64,000 nucleotides of DNA from Prochlorococcus sp. AG-459-M13. Its GTDB lineage: Bacteria > Cyanobacteriota > Cyanobacteriia > PCC-6307 > Cyanobiaceae. The notes under the pieces are model-generated. The model ran no database searches, was not told where the DNA came from, and saw nothing but the letters and a program-made list of their open reading frames with translations. This document shows positions 1 to 10,759 of this stretch, piece after piece. The DNA lies in assembly GCA_003212005.1 (NCBI GenBank), contig QCRE01000001.1:62001-126000 (forward strand), read 5' to 3'. Numbering within the stretch: position 1 is the first letter of the stretch; each line of letters opens with the position of its first letter. Made by a program: the position numbers and the translations under genes.

Positions 1-373
1 AAAAAGTATTTCTCATCATTCCCATATATTCTTTTCCCATGAATTTCTTCAGTCCATAGCTATCGTAATCAGAAGAAACTTTGAAAGGTTCAGGATCAGT
101 TAAAAGAATAAAAGGTAAATTAAATTTATCTATAAACTTCTTATGAGAGGATGCATTATCTTTACTAATTCCAAGCACAACAATATTATTTTTTTGGAGT
201 AAATCCCAATTCTCTTTAAAATTACATGCTTCTTTGGTACATCCTGGAGTATTATCTTTTGGATAAAAATATAGTATTATTCTTTTACCTTTAAAATCAC
301 TAAGAGAAACTTCTTTCTCAAAAGAATCTTTTAATTTAAATTCTGGTGCTTTGTCGCCAACCTTAAGAGCCAT
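1..373 (-). CDS. bcp: Thioredoxin-dependent peroxiredoxin (Bcp/AhpC-TSA family), 3' part outside window
   Basis: Reverse-strand translation from ATG at 373: MALKVGDKAPEFKLKDSFEKEVSLSDFKGKRIILYFYPKDNTPGCTKEACNF, with the peroxiredoxin PxxxTPGCT motif; runs off the left edge. Confidence 0.9.
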   Translation of the reverse strand, partial: MALKVGDKAPEFKLKDSFEKEVSLSDFKGKRIILYFYPKDNTPGCTKEACNFKENWDLLQKNNIVVLGISKDNASSHKKFIDKFNLPFILLTDPEPFKVSSDYDSYGLKKFMGKEYMGMMRNTF

Positions 374-1029
374 TGAAATTATTAAATGAGTATGAATATA
401 AAATACCAAAAATTTGGTTTTATGAGATTAAAGGTGTGCAAGATGTCGCAACTCTAGAAGAAATTAAAACTGCAAAAAACCTAACAAATTCAAGATCAAA
501 GATTTTCTTAGAAACAAGAGCTTATTTGCGACAATCACTTTCAACACTTTTTGATTTAGACCCCCTAGAAATTCCAATTAATGCTCATCCTGGAGAACCT
601 CCAAGTTTACCCTCCGGCATGGGAAATATCAGTTTAAGTCATTGTAAAGATGCCATCACTATAGTCTGGCATAAAGGCAAAATAGGGATTGATATTGAGA
701 GGACAGATAGAGATTTTAACCATATAAAATTTGCAGAAAAATATTTTTTTCATACCAATAAATCAAATCATAATAATTATTTAACAAAAAATATGATATT
801 AAATCAATGGTGTGCTGTTGAAGCGGCTATAAAATGGGATCATGGAAAATTAGCTAATGATATTAACCATTGGCAATTTTTTGAAAAGCCAAAAGAGTTA
901 ATTCATAAGAAGAAAAACATACATTTAAATTATTCACAGATTAACTTCCATAATTGGACTATCGCTTTAGCCTATGAAGAAAAAACTTCTTTTAATACTG
1001 AGATTATTTGTTGTTCGAAAAATTTTTAG
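373..1029 (+). CDS. 4'-phosphopantetheinyl transferase (Sfp/HetI-like)
   Basis: Motifs NISLSHCKD, KIGIDIERTDR and WCAVEAAIKW match the Sfp-type PPTase GxDxE...WxxKEA signature; TTG start in the ORF track. Confidence 0.8.
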   Translation: MKLLNEYEYKIPKIWFYEIKGVQDVATLEEIKTAKNLTNSRSKIFLETRAYLRQSLSTLFDLDPLEIPINAHPGEPPSLPSGMGNISLSHCKDAITIVWHKGKIGIDIERTDRDFNHIKFAEKYFFHTNKSNHNNYLTKNMILNQWCAVEAAIKWDHGKLANDINHWQFFEKPKELIHKKKNIHLNYSQINFHNWTIALAYEEKTSFNTEIICCSKNF

Positions 1030-2315
1030 TTTTCTTTTCTTCTACGCAGTTCTTCATATTGAGTTTTTTCCCATCCATTATTTTTTGGTTCCCATATTTT
1101 TAAACCTCTTAAATATTTAGGAAGATATTCTTGTGCGACCCAGCTACCTGGATAATTATGAGGATTGACATAACTATTAGAATTATTTTTTAAATGAAGT
1201 GGAACATCAAAAGCATTGGTAGACTTGATTGTTTCAATTGCTTTAAAAATACTTTTCGTACTATTACTTTTTGGAGACATAGCTAAATATAAAGAAGCCT
1301 GTGTTAAAAAATATAATCCTTCTGGAAAACCAACTCTATCAAAAGCATCGCAGCAGGATTGTACAACTACTATGGCATTAGGATCAGCTATTCCAATATC
1401 TTCACTGGCAGATATAAGTAGTCTTCTAAAAATAAAATTAGGATCTTCACCAGCCTCCAGCATATTCGCAAGCCAGATTAAAGTTGCATCTGGATCAGAA
1501 CCTCTTATGGACTTGATAAAGGCACTGATTACATCGTAATGATTTTGTCCATTTTTATCGTAAACAATATTTTTCTTTTGAATTGCATCCTCTGCTATTG
1601 AGAGATTAATCTTGATTTCTTTAGCATCATTTTCAGCAGTTGTCTCTATGGCCATCTCTAGCGCATTGATTAATGTTCTTGCATCACCGCCAGAAAATTT
1701 AATTAAATGAGTTATGGAATCTTGAGTTAAATAAACCTTTTTTGAATCTTTTTTTTTAGAATAGTGAGTTATGACTTTTTGTATTATTTTCTGCAAATCA
1801 TTTTCTGACAAAGGAAGTAATGTAAAAATACGAGACCTACTAACAAGCGCTTTATTAACAGCAAAGAAAGGGTTTTCAGTTGTAGCACCAATAAAAGTTA
1901 TAGTTCCATTTTCTATTGAAGGTAATAAAGCATCTTGCTGAACTGATGTAAATCTATGAACCTCATCAATAAATAAAATTGTTTTTCTTTTTGAATTTAT
2001 CAATCTATCTTTTGCATTAGCGATTTCATTTCTTAATTCTTTAACACTTGATAAGACAGCATTTAACTTAATTAATTTTGAACGCGTATTAAAGGAAATA
2101 ATTTCAATTAGAGTAGTTTTTCCAACACCAGGAGGGCCAGTAAAAATAAAATTACTAATCTTATCGTTTAATATTGCACCTCTTAAAAGCGAATTCTCAT
2201 TCAGGATTGGTTGTTGACCAAAAAAATCTTCCAATTTCCTTGGTCTTAATTGATCTGCCAAAGGTGCATTATTTTCTATTTGAGAATAATTAGTAAATAA
2301 ATTTTCTGAATGCAT
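1026..2315 (-). CDS. rarA: Replication-associated recombination protein A (RarA/MgsA AAA ATPase)
   Basis: PLADQLRPRKLEDFFGQQ, Walker A GPPGVGKTT, Walker B ILFIDEVHRF, GATTENPFFAVN. Confidence 0.9.
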   Translation of the reverse strand: MHSENLFTNYSQIENNAPLADQLRPRKLEDFFGQQPILNENSLLRGAILNDKISNFIFTGPPGVGKTTLIEIISFNTRSKLIKLNAVLSSVKELRNEIANAKDRLINSKRKTILFIDEVHRFTSVQQDALLPSIENGTITFIGATTENPFFAVNKALVSRSRIFTLLPLSENDLQKIIQKVITHYSKKKDSKKVYLTQDSITHLIKFSGGDARTLINALEMAIETTAENDAKEIKINLSIAEDAIQKKNIVYDKNGQNHYDVISAFIKSIRGSDPDATLIWLANMLEAGEDPNFIFRRLLISASEDIGIADPNAIVVVQSCCDAFDRVGFPEGLYFLTQASLYLAMSPKSNSTKSIFKAIETIKSTNAFDVPLHLKNNSNSYVNPHNYPGSWVAQEYLPKYLRGLKIWEPKNNGWEKTQYEELRRRKEN

Positions 2316-2348
2316 ATAAATAAAATCAAAAAATCATTACTTTCAATT

Positions 2349-3986
2349 CTATGTAATTACTGTAGGAGTTTCCATTTTAGTAAGTTTTGAAATATTTAAT
2401 AAAGCATCTAAATCATTTATTAGAGGTTTCAAAGCGATCTGAGGATTTAACGAAAGATTCTGTTGAGGATTGAAAAACTTCTCAAAGTAAAGTCTTAATG
2501 TTGCACCCTTAGTTCCAGTTCCAGAAAGGCGCACAATTACTCGCGAATGATCATCAAGCACCAATCTTAAACCTTGATTTTCACTTGTGGAATTATCAAC
2601 GGGATCTAAATATGAAAAGTTATCTGCAACTTTAACTAAATGGCCAGCAAAACTATTTCCTTTTAAATGTTCGAGCATAGAAGTTAGATTACCAAAGATT
2701 TGATTAGCAATATTTGAAGGAATTGCCTCATAATCATGTCTTGAATAATAATTCCTACCAAATTGTTTCCAATGATTCTGCATCAAATCACTTACCGAAC
2801 ATTTTTTCTCAGCTAAAACTTGTAACCAATACAAAACTGCCCATAGTCCATCTTTCTCTCTCACATGATTACTACCTGTTCCGAAACTTTCTTCTCCACA
2901 TAAAGTAATTAAATTAGAATCTAAAAGATTTCCAAAAAACTTCCAGCCAGTAGGTGTCTCAAAACAAGGTATATTTAATGCTCGAGCAACATTATCAACC
3001 GCTGAGCTGGTTGGCATGGATCGTGCCACACCTGTAATACCATCTTTATAACCAGGGACACATTTTGTGTTAGCAGTGATAACTGCAAGGCTATCACTAG
3101 GATTTACAAAACAACCACTTCCTAAAATCATATTCCTATCTCCATCTCCATCGCATGCAGCACCAAAACTATAAGATTTTTTATTTAATAACAAATCAGC
3201 CAAGTGGGATGCGTAAGTAAGATTAGGATCAGGATGTAAACCTCCAAAATCTTTTAACGGGTTACCATTCATGACACAATCATGCGCAAGACCCATTTTT
3301 TCAACAAAAATATTTTTTGCATATGGTCCTGTAACCGCATTCATTGCATCAAAGATTAACGAGAAGTCTTTTTTTAAGAAATCACTAATTTGATCAAAAT
3401 CAAAAATTTTCTCCATCAAATTAGAATAATCTTTTAATCCATCAATAATTTCTAAGGTAGTTTCACAGTAAGGATAAGTTCCATATTCACTAAAATCAGG
3501 TAATTGAATTTTACAAATTTTATAACTAGTTAGTAATTGTGAAGCCTTGAAAATCTTATTAGTAATTATCTCAGGAGCTGGGCCACCATTAGAGATATTC
3601 AATTTCACTCCAAAGTCGCCATCAATCCCACCAGGATTATGGCTTGCAGAAAGAATTATTCCACCAATTGCGTTTTCTTTTCTAATTAAATGTGATGTCG
3701 CAGGAGTAGATAATAAACCGTATTTTGGAACAATAACCTTTTGAACTTTATGAGCAATGCATATTTGGACAATTTTTTCTATTGCTTCAATATTGCCATA
3801 TCTTCCATCACCACCAACTACTAATGTTGAACCTTTTAAATTTTCCAATGATTGTAAGATTGCTTCAATAAAAACTTCTAGATAATGTTCTTCCTGAAAC
3901 TTTAAAGTGCTTTTTCTTAAACCAGAAGTGCCCGGTTTTTGATCTAAAAAAGGCTTTTTTATATTAATTATATTTACCTCAGTCAT
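2349..3986 (-). CDS. pgm: Phosphoglucomutase
   Basis: PGTSGLRK, ILSASHNPGG, DGDGDRNMI, GEESFGTGS, RLSGTGTKGATLR active-site motifs. Confidence 0.92.
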   Translation of the reverse strand: MTEVNIINIKKPFLDQKPGTSGLRKSTLKFQEEHYLEVFIEAILQSLENLKGSTLVVGGDGRYGNIEAIEKIVQICIAHKVQKVIVPKYGLLSTPATSHLIRKENAIGGIILSASHNPGGIDGDFGVKLNISNGGPAPEIITNKIFKASQLLTSYKICKIQLPDFSEYGTYPYCETTLEIIDGLKDYSNLMEKIFDFDQISDFLKKDFSLIFDAMNAVTGPYAKNIFVEKMGLAHDCVMNGNPLKDFGGLHPDPNLTYASHLADLLLNKKSYSFGAACDGDGDRNMILGSGCFVNPSDSLAVITANTKCVPGYKDGITGVARSMPTSSAVDNVARALNIPCFETPTGWKFFGNLLDSNLITLCGEESFGTGSNHVREKDGLWAVLYWLQVLAEKKCSVSDLMQNHWKQFGRNYYSRHDYEAIPSNIANQIFGNLTSMLEHLKGNSFAGHLVKVADNFSYLDPVDNSTSENQGLRLVLDDHSRVIVRLSGTGTKGATLRLYFEKFFNPQQNLSLNPQIALKPLINDLDALLNISKLTKMETPTVIT

Positions 3987-4019
3987 GATTTTTTTAAAAC
4001 TTAGAAAAATCTAACTAAG

Positions 4020-4190
4020 TTAATGTGGCATTTCGGATGTTCTTAACATAGCGATAAACCATAAAGAAGAAATAACTAGTGCAATAAAGATCCCATAATT
4101 TACTCCAAACTTAGAAATAGTAAGAGGAACAATTAAGGGAAAAGTTAAAGCACCAAATAAGGGAGTAAAAGCAACGATTTTTTTCAACAT
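4020..4190 (-). CDS. Small hydrophobic membrane protein (56 aa), not in ORF track
   Basis: Read by hand: MLKKIVAFTPLFGALTFPLIVPLTISKFGVNYGIFIALVISSLWFIAMLRTSEMPH*; fills the gap between pgm and the DUF4912-like gene. Confidence 0.6.
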   Translation of the reverse strand: MLKKIVAFTPLFGALTFPLIVPLTISKFGVNYGIFIALVISSLWFIAMLRTSEMPH

Positions 4191-4202
4191 ATATTTGTTT
4201 TT

Positions 4203-5312
4203 TTAAAACCATTCTGTCTCAGCATTATCTTTTTCGTTAGTGTCATCAATTGGAGTTCTTCTTTCAAATTTCATTGTAATACTCTTTTCTTGTTTACCAG
4301 AAGCATCAACAGCTTTTATTTCATATTTCTGAGAGCCATCCCTAAAAGGAACTTGCAGTCTAAAAGTACCATCAGCGGCTAGAGGTACTTCTTCTTCACC
4401 AATCGTAAGCTTAGCGGATGGATCTGTTGCACCATATACTATTAATTCTGCATCAGCAACTAACCAGAAAGATCTATTATTGACCATTCCACTACCAGAT
4501 TCATTTAAACCTGACAACCATTGACCTGCACCAGAATCAGTAAGATTAGAACTTAAATTTGTCGAATTCATATCTTCCATAAATTCCTCTGATCCAACCC
4601 TTCTTCTTGTTGGGAAACTTGTTGCAGCCTGATATAAGCGCTCATGTAAACCATTAACTTCTTGTACTTGATGACTTTGGTTTGTTGAATATGGCTCTGA
4701 TGATGATACTGGTGACTCTAAATTAAAAGGAACAAACTTATCTAAAACTTGCTCAGAAGGGTGGGAGCCAGGCACACGACTTACAGAGGAAAAAGCTAAT
4801 GACATCCATTTAAATCCATATTTATAACCCAATTCAACCTTATAATCTCTATTTGCGAGAGGAATTTGTAAATACCATTCAGTACTATAACTATCTACAT
4901 TAATTTCTCGTAAAGTTCCTTGATTTAGTTGCCCTTCTCCAACACTATTAGCATCATACAAACGTAAACATAGTTTATTCGCACCTAAAGATTTAGCTTT
5001 CTCTCTATCACTTTCTGAAATTTGCCAAAAAACATAAGCCCATTCTGGATCTCTAGGTAAAAACACAACCTTAGTATGAATTTCTTCTTTAGAAGGTTGA
5101 GAAATAGGATCCGAGATATTTTTCTTGAGAACATTACTTGATATTTCAGGAGATAAATCTTCAATATTTTTTTGATACTTTATAATAAGGTCAATTAATG
5201 CCGCTTTTGTTTTTCTACTGTATAAGGGGACAGATAATTTACTAGCTTCTTGACGGAGTTGTCTGAGGGTGAGACTAAGTAAAAAATCTTTATTCTTGTT
5301 CCCTTCAACCAC
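4203..5312 (-). CDS. DUF4912-like protein with N-terminal SAP/Rho-N-like helix
   Basis: VVFLPRDPEWAYVFWQISESDREKAK...LCLRLYD pattern; N-terminus SLTLRQLRQEASKLSVPLYSRKTKAALIDLI. Confidence 0.7.
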   Translation of the reverse strand: MVEGNKNKDFLLSLTLRQLRQEASKLSVPLYSRKTKAALIDLIIKYQKNIEDLSPEISSNVLKKNISDPISQPSKEEIHTKVVFLPRDPEWAYVFWQISESDREKAKSLGANKLCLRLYDANSVGEGQLNQGTLREINVDSYSTEWYLQIPLANRDYKVELGYKYGFKWMSLAFSSVSRVPGSHPSEQVLDKFVPFNLESPVSSSEPYSTNQSHQVQEVNGLHERLYQAATSFPTRRRVGSEEFMEDMNSTNLSSNLTDSGAGQWLSGLNESGSGMVNNRSFWLVADAELIVYGATDPSAKLTIGEEEVPLAADGTFRLQVPFRDGSQKYEIKAVDASGKQEKSITMKFERRTPIDDTNEKDNAETEWF

Positions 5313-5583
5313 TTTTTAAATCTCCTTAATTTGCATGGGATCAGTATGTTCTTTTTTTTTGCAGAATGCGTGAGATTAGAGCTAGTCGTCAGGATCTTCT
5401 GACTACTTTTATTTTCTTAAAATTTCGAAATTTCTTATAAATAGTTGGTAACAGTAGACTTTCAAAGAATCTAGAAATATAAAAGTTATAAATTAATTTT
5501 TTAAATTTTTAAATTTTATTACCTTGAATTGTTAAGAACTCAACAAAAATATATTTTTTCTTCGGGATCGCTTCATATTAAAT

Positions 5584-5940
5584 TCACCAATTCTGTTTAA
5601 CTAAAGTAATTAAATCCTCAAGATCTAATTCTGTATAGCTTTTTTCTACACTCTGAGAATAAGAATTTAACTTTTTAGCAGCAGATAACATTTGTTCATA
5701 AAAAAGTTGATTAAAATTATTATCGTTAAATTTCTGGGATTGTTTATCACACCATTCTTTAAGAATCTCATCTTCTTGAAACAAAGACATTTTATCATTG
5801 GCAATCTGTTTAAAAATTGCCAAACAATGGGCAAGCAATCTTACATGTTGCTTTTGGATCATAGGTAAATTAAGTTGATCTATATTTTTAATGATCTCAT
5901 CGCTTAAGGGATTTGAAAAAGAATCAGTTTGATAAGACAT
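5584..5940 (-). CDS. Hypothetical protein (118 aa), divergent from sufB
   Basis: Full ORF without opposing gene; no family recognised. Confidence 0.65.
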   Translation of the reverse strand: MSYQTDSFSNPLSDEIIKNIDQLNLPMIQKQHVRLLAHCLAIFKQIANDKMSLFQEDEILKEWCDKQSQKFNDNNFNQLFYEQMLSAAKKLNSYSQSVEKSYTELDLEDLITLVKQNW

Positions 5941-6038
5941 TAATTTTTAAATTTAATTAAAGATAAAAACTCAATATTAGGCATATATTTGGTTAGAGTA
6001 TATGAAGAATAATTGTAGTAGATCAATTCATAGAAATT

Positions 6039-7481
6039 ATGGTAAATCAAAATTTAGTTAAAGGTGTTGTATCTGAACCATACAAGTATGGTTTCGTTAC
6101 CGATATTGAAACTGAGAAAATTTCCAAAGGTTTAAATGAAAATACAATTCGATTAATTTCTGCAAAAAAAGAAGAACCTGAATTCCTTCTTAACTTTAGA
6201 CTTAATGCGTTTAGAAAATGGCAAAAAATGGAAGAGCCAAACTGGGCAGATCTTGGTTATAAAGAAATTGATTATCAAGATATAATTTACTATTCTGCAC
6301 CCAAACAAAAAGAAAAAATTTCTAGTTTAGACGAAGTTGATCCTAAACTCTTAGAAACTTTTGATAAATTAGGTATTCCTCTTACTGAACAAAAAAAACT
6401 TACTAATGTTGCAGTTGATGCTGTTTTTGACAGTGTGTCTATTGCGACAACCTTCAGAAAAGAACTTGCTGAGCATGGCGTAATATTTTGTTCTATAAGT
6501 GAAGCAGTCAAAGACTATTCAGATCTAATTGAAAAATACTTAGGTTCTGTTGTACCAGCTAACGATAATTATTTTGCAGCTTTAAACTCTGCTGTTTTTA
6601 GTGATGGTTCATTCGTTTACATACCAAAAGGAGTCAAATGTCCCATGGATCTCTCTTCCTACTTTAGGATCAATAGTGGTGATTCTGGTCAGTTTGAAAG
6701 AACATTAATTATTGCAGAAGAATCTAGTTCCGTAAGCTACTTAGAGGGATGCACAGCTCCAATGTTTGATACTAATACTTTACACGCAGCAGTAGTTGAA
6801 CTTATAGCCTTAGACGATTCCTCAATTAAATACTCAACAGTACAAAATTGGTATGCTGGTAATGAAGAGGGAGTTGGTGGAATTTTTAATTTCGTCACCA
6901 AAAGAGGGAAATGTTTAGGTAAAAGAAGTAAAATAAGTTGGTCTCAAGTTGAAACAGGATCTGCCATAACCTGGAAATACCCTAGCTGCCTTCTTTTGGG
7001 AGAAGAATCAGTAGGAGAATTTTATTCAGTAGCACTTACTAATAACCTTCAGCAAGCCGATACAGGCACAAAAATGATTCATATCGGTCCAAAAACTAAA
7101 TCAACAATAGTAAGTAAAGGAATAAGTGCTGGAAATTCAGTAAATAGTTATAGAGGACTTGTAAAAATGGGTTCTAAAGCTAGTGGATCAAGAAATTACA
7201 GCCAATGTGATTCAATGTTAATAGGTGATCAAGCATCTGCAAATACATTTCCATATATACAATCTCAACAACCAAATTCTGAAATTGAGCATGAAGCAAG
7301 TACCTGTAGAATTTCTGAAGACCAACTTTTTTATTTACAAAGTAGAGGTATCGAATTTGAAGAGGCTGTATCAATGATGGTTAGTGGCTTTTGTAGAGAT
7401 GTATTCAATCAACTTCCAATGGAATTTGCAGCTGAAGCAGATAAGCTTCTTTCTCTCAAATTGGAAGGTTCAGTAGGTTAA
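6039..7481 (+). CDS. sufB: Fe-S cluster assembly protein SufB
   Basis: [55 protein letters not shown]; followed by sufC, sufD, sufS. Confidence 0.95.
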   Translation: MVNQNLVKGVVSEPYKYGFVTDIETEKISKGLNENTIRLISAKKEEPEFLLNFRLNAFRKWQKMEEPNWADLGYKEIDYQDIIYYSAPKQKEKISSLDEVDPKLLETFDKLGIPLTEQKKLTNVAVDAVFDSVSIATTFRKELAEHGVIFCSISEAVKDYSDLIEKYLGSVVPANDNYFAALNSAVFSDGSFVYIPKGVKCPMDLSSYFRINSGDSGQFERTLIIAEESSSVSYLEGCTAPMFDTNTLHAAVVELIALDDSSIKYSTVQNWYAGNEEGVGGIFNFVTKRGKCLGKRSKISWSQVETGSAITWKYPSCLLLGEESVGEFYSVALTNNLQQADTGTKMIHIGPKTKSTIVSKGISAGNSVNSYRGLVKMGSKASGSRNYSQCDSMLIGDQASANTFPYIQSQQPNSEIEHEASTCRISEDQLFYLQSRGIEFEEAVSMMVSGFCRDVFNQLPMEFAAEADKLLSLKLEGSVG

Positions 7482-7495
7482 TTAATTCCAAAAGT

Positions 7496-8284
7496 GTGAT
7501 GCAAACTAAAACAAAAGAACTAGATCCAATATTAGAAGTAAATAATCTTTTTGCATCTACAGAAGATCTCCCAATTTTAAAGGGGGTCACCATTTCAGTT
7601 AATCCTGGAGAGATTCATGCAATTATGGGAAGAAATGGTTGTGGTAAAAGTACCCTCTCAAAGATTATTGCTGGTCATCCATCATACAAAATTACCAAAG
7701 GTGAAATAAAATTCACTGGACAAGATATAAAGTCTTTAGAACCAGAAGAAAGAGCTCAATCTGGTATTTTCCTAGGCTTCCAATATCCAATTGAAATTCC
7801 AGGAGTCAGTAACCTTGAATTTCTGAGAGTTGCAACAAATGCAAGAAGAAAATTTCTTAAAAAAGAAGAATTAGATACTTTCGATTTTGAAGACTTAGTC
7901 AGAGAAAAATTAGACTTAGTAAAAATGGATTCTGCCTTTTTATCAAGGAGTATTAATCAAGGTTTTTCAGGTGGAGAAAAGAAAAGAAATGAAATTTTAC
8001 AAATGGCATTATTAGAACCAAAAATTGCAATTCTAGATGAGACGGATTCAGGATTAGATATTGATGCTTTAAGAATTGTTGCTTCTGGTATTAAAAAGAT
8101 ATCCAATGAAAATACAGGAATTATATTAATTACTCACTATCAAAGATTATTAGAAGAAATAAAGCCTGATTATGTTCATGTAATGTCTGATGGTCAAATC
8201 ATTAAAACAGGAGAAAGTGATCTTGCCCTTGAGCTTGAGAAACATGGTTACGAATGGACTGATAATTTTACAAAAGAATTTTAA
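7496..8284 (+). CDS. sufC: Fe-S cluster assembly ATPase SufC
   Basis: Walker [10 protein letters not shown], signature [11 protein letters not shown], Walker [17 protein letters not shown]. Start could also be the ATG at 7499. Confidence 0.95.
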   Translation: MMQTKTKELDPILEVNNLFASTEDLPILKGVTISVNPGEIHAIMGRNGCGKSTLSKIIAGHPSYKITKGEIKFTGQDIKSLEPEERAQSGIFLGFQYPIEIPGVSNLEFLRVATNARRKFLKKEELDTFDFEDLVREKLDLVKMDSAFLSRSINQGFSGGEKKRNEILQMALLEPKIAILDETDSGLDIDALRIVASGIKKISNENTGIILITHYQRLLEEIKPDYVHVMSDGQIIKTGESDLALELEKHGYEWTDNFTKEF

Positions 8285-8288
8285 ATAA

Positions 8289-9506
8289 ATGCATATTATT
8301 GAAGAAATAAAAAAAAATGAACTAGTTAGGAATCCATCAGAGATACAAAAAATTTGTCTTGATAAATTAAAACTAAATCCTTTACCGAATATCAAAAGTG
8401 AATTATGGAGGTTATCCAATAAATCCAAATTTTCAAGTTTCCTAGATTTTTCAAACATCAATAAAGAATCTAGAATGAGCCTTCCATATAAAAATATATC
8501 TCCAAATATAATCAGACTTATAATAGGTGAAAATAGTTCTATCAATTTAGAAGAAGAAACCTATTCCATTAGAAAATTAAAAGACTCAGAAATAATTAAA
8601 TACATTAAAAAAAATATCTCAAATTTTGATCAAAATGATCATTGGAGTGATCTTTTAAATCATTGTTTAAGTTCTAAAAGTAATATCTTAGGTTTAAATA
8701 TTTCTGGTAATCAAGTCCCCCCTATTGAAATATTTAGTTCTTCCTCATCTGAGTGTTTTAATGCTAAAACACTAATTTTGTTTTGTGAAAAAAATTGTAA
8801 AGTCGATTTATTACAGATAAATATAGGGAACAAAAACTCTTCACTTTCTCAATCGACTTATTTATGTTTAGAAGAAAATACAACAATTAATCATGGAGTA
8901 GTTTCCTATGGAGAAAAAAAGTCGAATTTATTAAATTCTTTAAATGTTATCCAAAAAGAAAAAAGTAATTATTCTTTAGGATCCATACATTTCAAATTTA
9001 ATTATGCCAGATTTGAAATACGTATTAACCAATTAAAGGGAGCGGCTAAAACGACTATAAAAGGAATTCAAATAACTAAAAAAAACGACCAAATAGCTAC
9101 TTATACAAAAATAAAATTTAATGGGCCTAATGGATTTGTAGATCAAATTAATAAATCATTAGCAGATGACAAATCACATGCAATATTTGAAGGTGCAATT
9201 ATTGTTCCGAAAGTTGCTCAAAAAACCAATGCATCACAATTAAGCAGGAATTTACTTATCTCAAGGCATGCGAAAATAGATACAAAACCTCAGTTAGAAA
9301 TAATTGCTGACGACGTAAAGTGCAAACATGGTGCTACTATCTCACAATTGAATGAAGAAGAACTTTTCTATATGAGATCAAGAGGTCTCACATTAGCAGA
9401 AGCAAGTAAACTACAATTGAGTTCTTATTTCAAAGAAATAATTGAATGTATTCCTATTTCAAAAGATAGATGGGATTTACTTGATGTACTTTTACAAGAA
9501 AATTAA
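8289..9506 (+). CDS. sufD: Fe-S cluster assembly protein SufD
   Basis: C-terminal KTNASQLSRNLLISRHAKIDTKPQLEIIADDVKCKHGATISQLNEEELFYMRSRG; operon position. Confidence 0.93.
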   Translation: MHIIEEIKKNELVRNPSEIQKICLDKLKLNPLPNIKSELWRLSNKSKFSSFLDFSNINKESRMSLPYKNISPNIIRLIIGENSSINLEEETYSIRKLKDSEIIKYIKKNISNFDQNDHWSDLLNHCLSSKSNILGLNISGNQVPPIEIFSSSSSECFNAKTLILFCEKNCKVDLLQINIGNKNSSLSQSTYLCLEENTTINHGVVSYGEKKSNLLNSLNVIQKEKSNYSLGSIHFKFNYARFEIRINQLKGAAKTTIKGIQITKKNDQIATYTKIKFNGPNGFVDQINKSLADDKSHAIFEGAIIVPKVAQKTNASQLSRNLLISRHAKIDTKPQLEIIADDVKCKHGATISQLNEEELFYMRSRGLTLAEASKLQLSSYFKEIIECIPISKDRWDLLDVLLQEN

Positions 9507-10759
9507 TGGAAACAATTAAAAATTTTCTTAAAATAGAAAAAAAAGATTTTCCTCTATTAGAAAATAATTTTAATAATAAAAATAAAATTATTTATCTAGA
9601 TCACGCAGCAACAACACAAAAACCAATTCAAGTTCTTAATAAACTTGACCAATATTACAGAAATTTTAATGCAAATGTGCATAGAGGTGCACATCAATTA
9701 AGTGCAAAAGCAACAGAAGAATTTGAGAACGCAAGATCTATAATCTCTCAATATTTAAATGCTAATTCAACAAACGAAATTATTTTCACAAGAAATGCAA
9801 CTGAGGCTATTAATTTAGCTGCTAGATCCTGGGGAGAATTCACATTAAAAGAAAATGATGAAATTTTGTTATCAATCATGGAACATCATAGTAATATTGT
9901 TCCTTGGCAAATGGTAGCTTCAAAAAATAAGTGTAAACTTAAATTTGTAGGTATAGATCAACAAGGTAGATTAGACATTGATGATTTAAAGTCAAAACTA
10001 ACAACGAAGACAAAGATATTAAGCTTATTACATATAAGCAATACATTAGGATGCTGCAATCCAATCAAAGAAATAACAAAGTTAGCAAAGCAAAAGGGTT
10101 CTCTAGTTCTATTAGATGCTTGTCAAAGTTTAGCCCATCAAAAAGTTGATGTTCGCAACCTTGGGATAGATTTCTTAGCTGGTTCAGGACATAAATTATG
10201 TGGTCCGACAGGTATTGGTTTTTTATGGTCTAAAAAAGAAATCTTAGAGAAAATTCCACCCTTTTTTGGTGGTGGCGAAATGATTCAAGATGTTTTTGAA
10301 GAAAAAAGTACTTGGGCAGAACTTCCGCATAAATTTGAAGCTGGAACTCCAGCTATTGCAGAAGCAATAGGTCTGGCAGAGGCGATCAAATATATAGAAA
10401 ATATTGGACTAGATAATATTAAAGAATATGAAAAACAAATTACTAAATATTTATTTGAACAATTAGTGAAAATTAAAGGACTAGAAATAATTGGTCCTAC
10501 ACCAAAAATTGACCCAAACAGAGCTTCCTTAGCAACTTTCTATGTAAAAGGAATTCATTCAAACGATATCGCAGAAATTCTTGATTCTAAAGGAATTTGC
10601 ATCAGAAGTGGACATCACTGTTGTCAACCTCTACATAGAAACATAGGAATAAATTCAACCGCTAGAGTTAGCATGAACTTCACAACCACCAAAAATGATA
10701 TCAATATTTTTATTGAAAAACTCAAAGAAACTATTAGTTTTTTAAAAAATAATTCTTAA
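9506..10759 (+). CDS. sufS: Cysteine desulfurase SufS
   Basis: YLDHAATTQKP, HHSNIVPWQ, GSGHKLCGPTGIGFL, RSGHHCCQP. Confidence 0.95.
   Translation: METIKNFLKIEKKDFPLLENNFNNKNKIIYLDHAATTQKPIQVLNKLDQYYRNFNANVHRGAHQLSAKATEEFENARSIISQYLNANSTNEIIFTRNATEAINLAARSWGEFTLKENDEILLSIMEHHSNIVPWQMVASKNKCKLKFVGIDQQGRLDIDDLKSKLTTKTKILSLLHISNTLGCCNPIKEITKLAKQKGSLVLLDACQSLAHQKVDVRNLGIDFLAGSGHKLCGPTGIGFLWSKKEILEKIPPFFGGGEMIQDVFEEKSTWAELPHKFEAGTPAIAEAIGLAEAIKYIENIGLDNIKEYEKQITKYLFEQLVKIKGLEIIGPTPKIDPNRASLATFYVKGIHSNDIAEILDSKGICIRSGHHCCQPLHRNIGINSTARVSMNFTTTKNDINIFIEKLKETISFLKNNS

Noticed and set aside
1216-1539. 107-aa + strand ORF
   Set aside because: Antisense shadow inside rarA, which has clear AAA motifs.
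8150-8545. 131-aa reverse ORF
   Set aside because: Antisense across sufC/sufD; AT-rich Ile/Phe/Leu composition typical of shadow frames.
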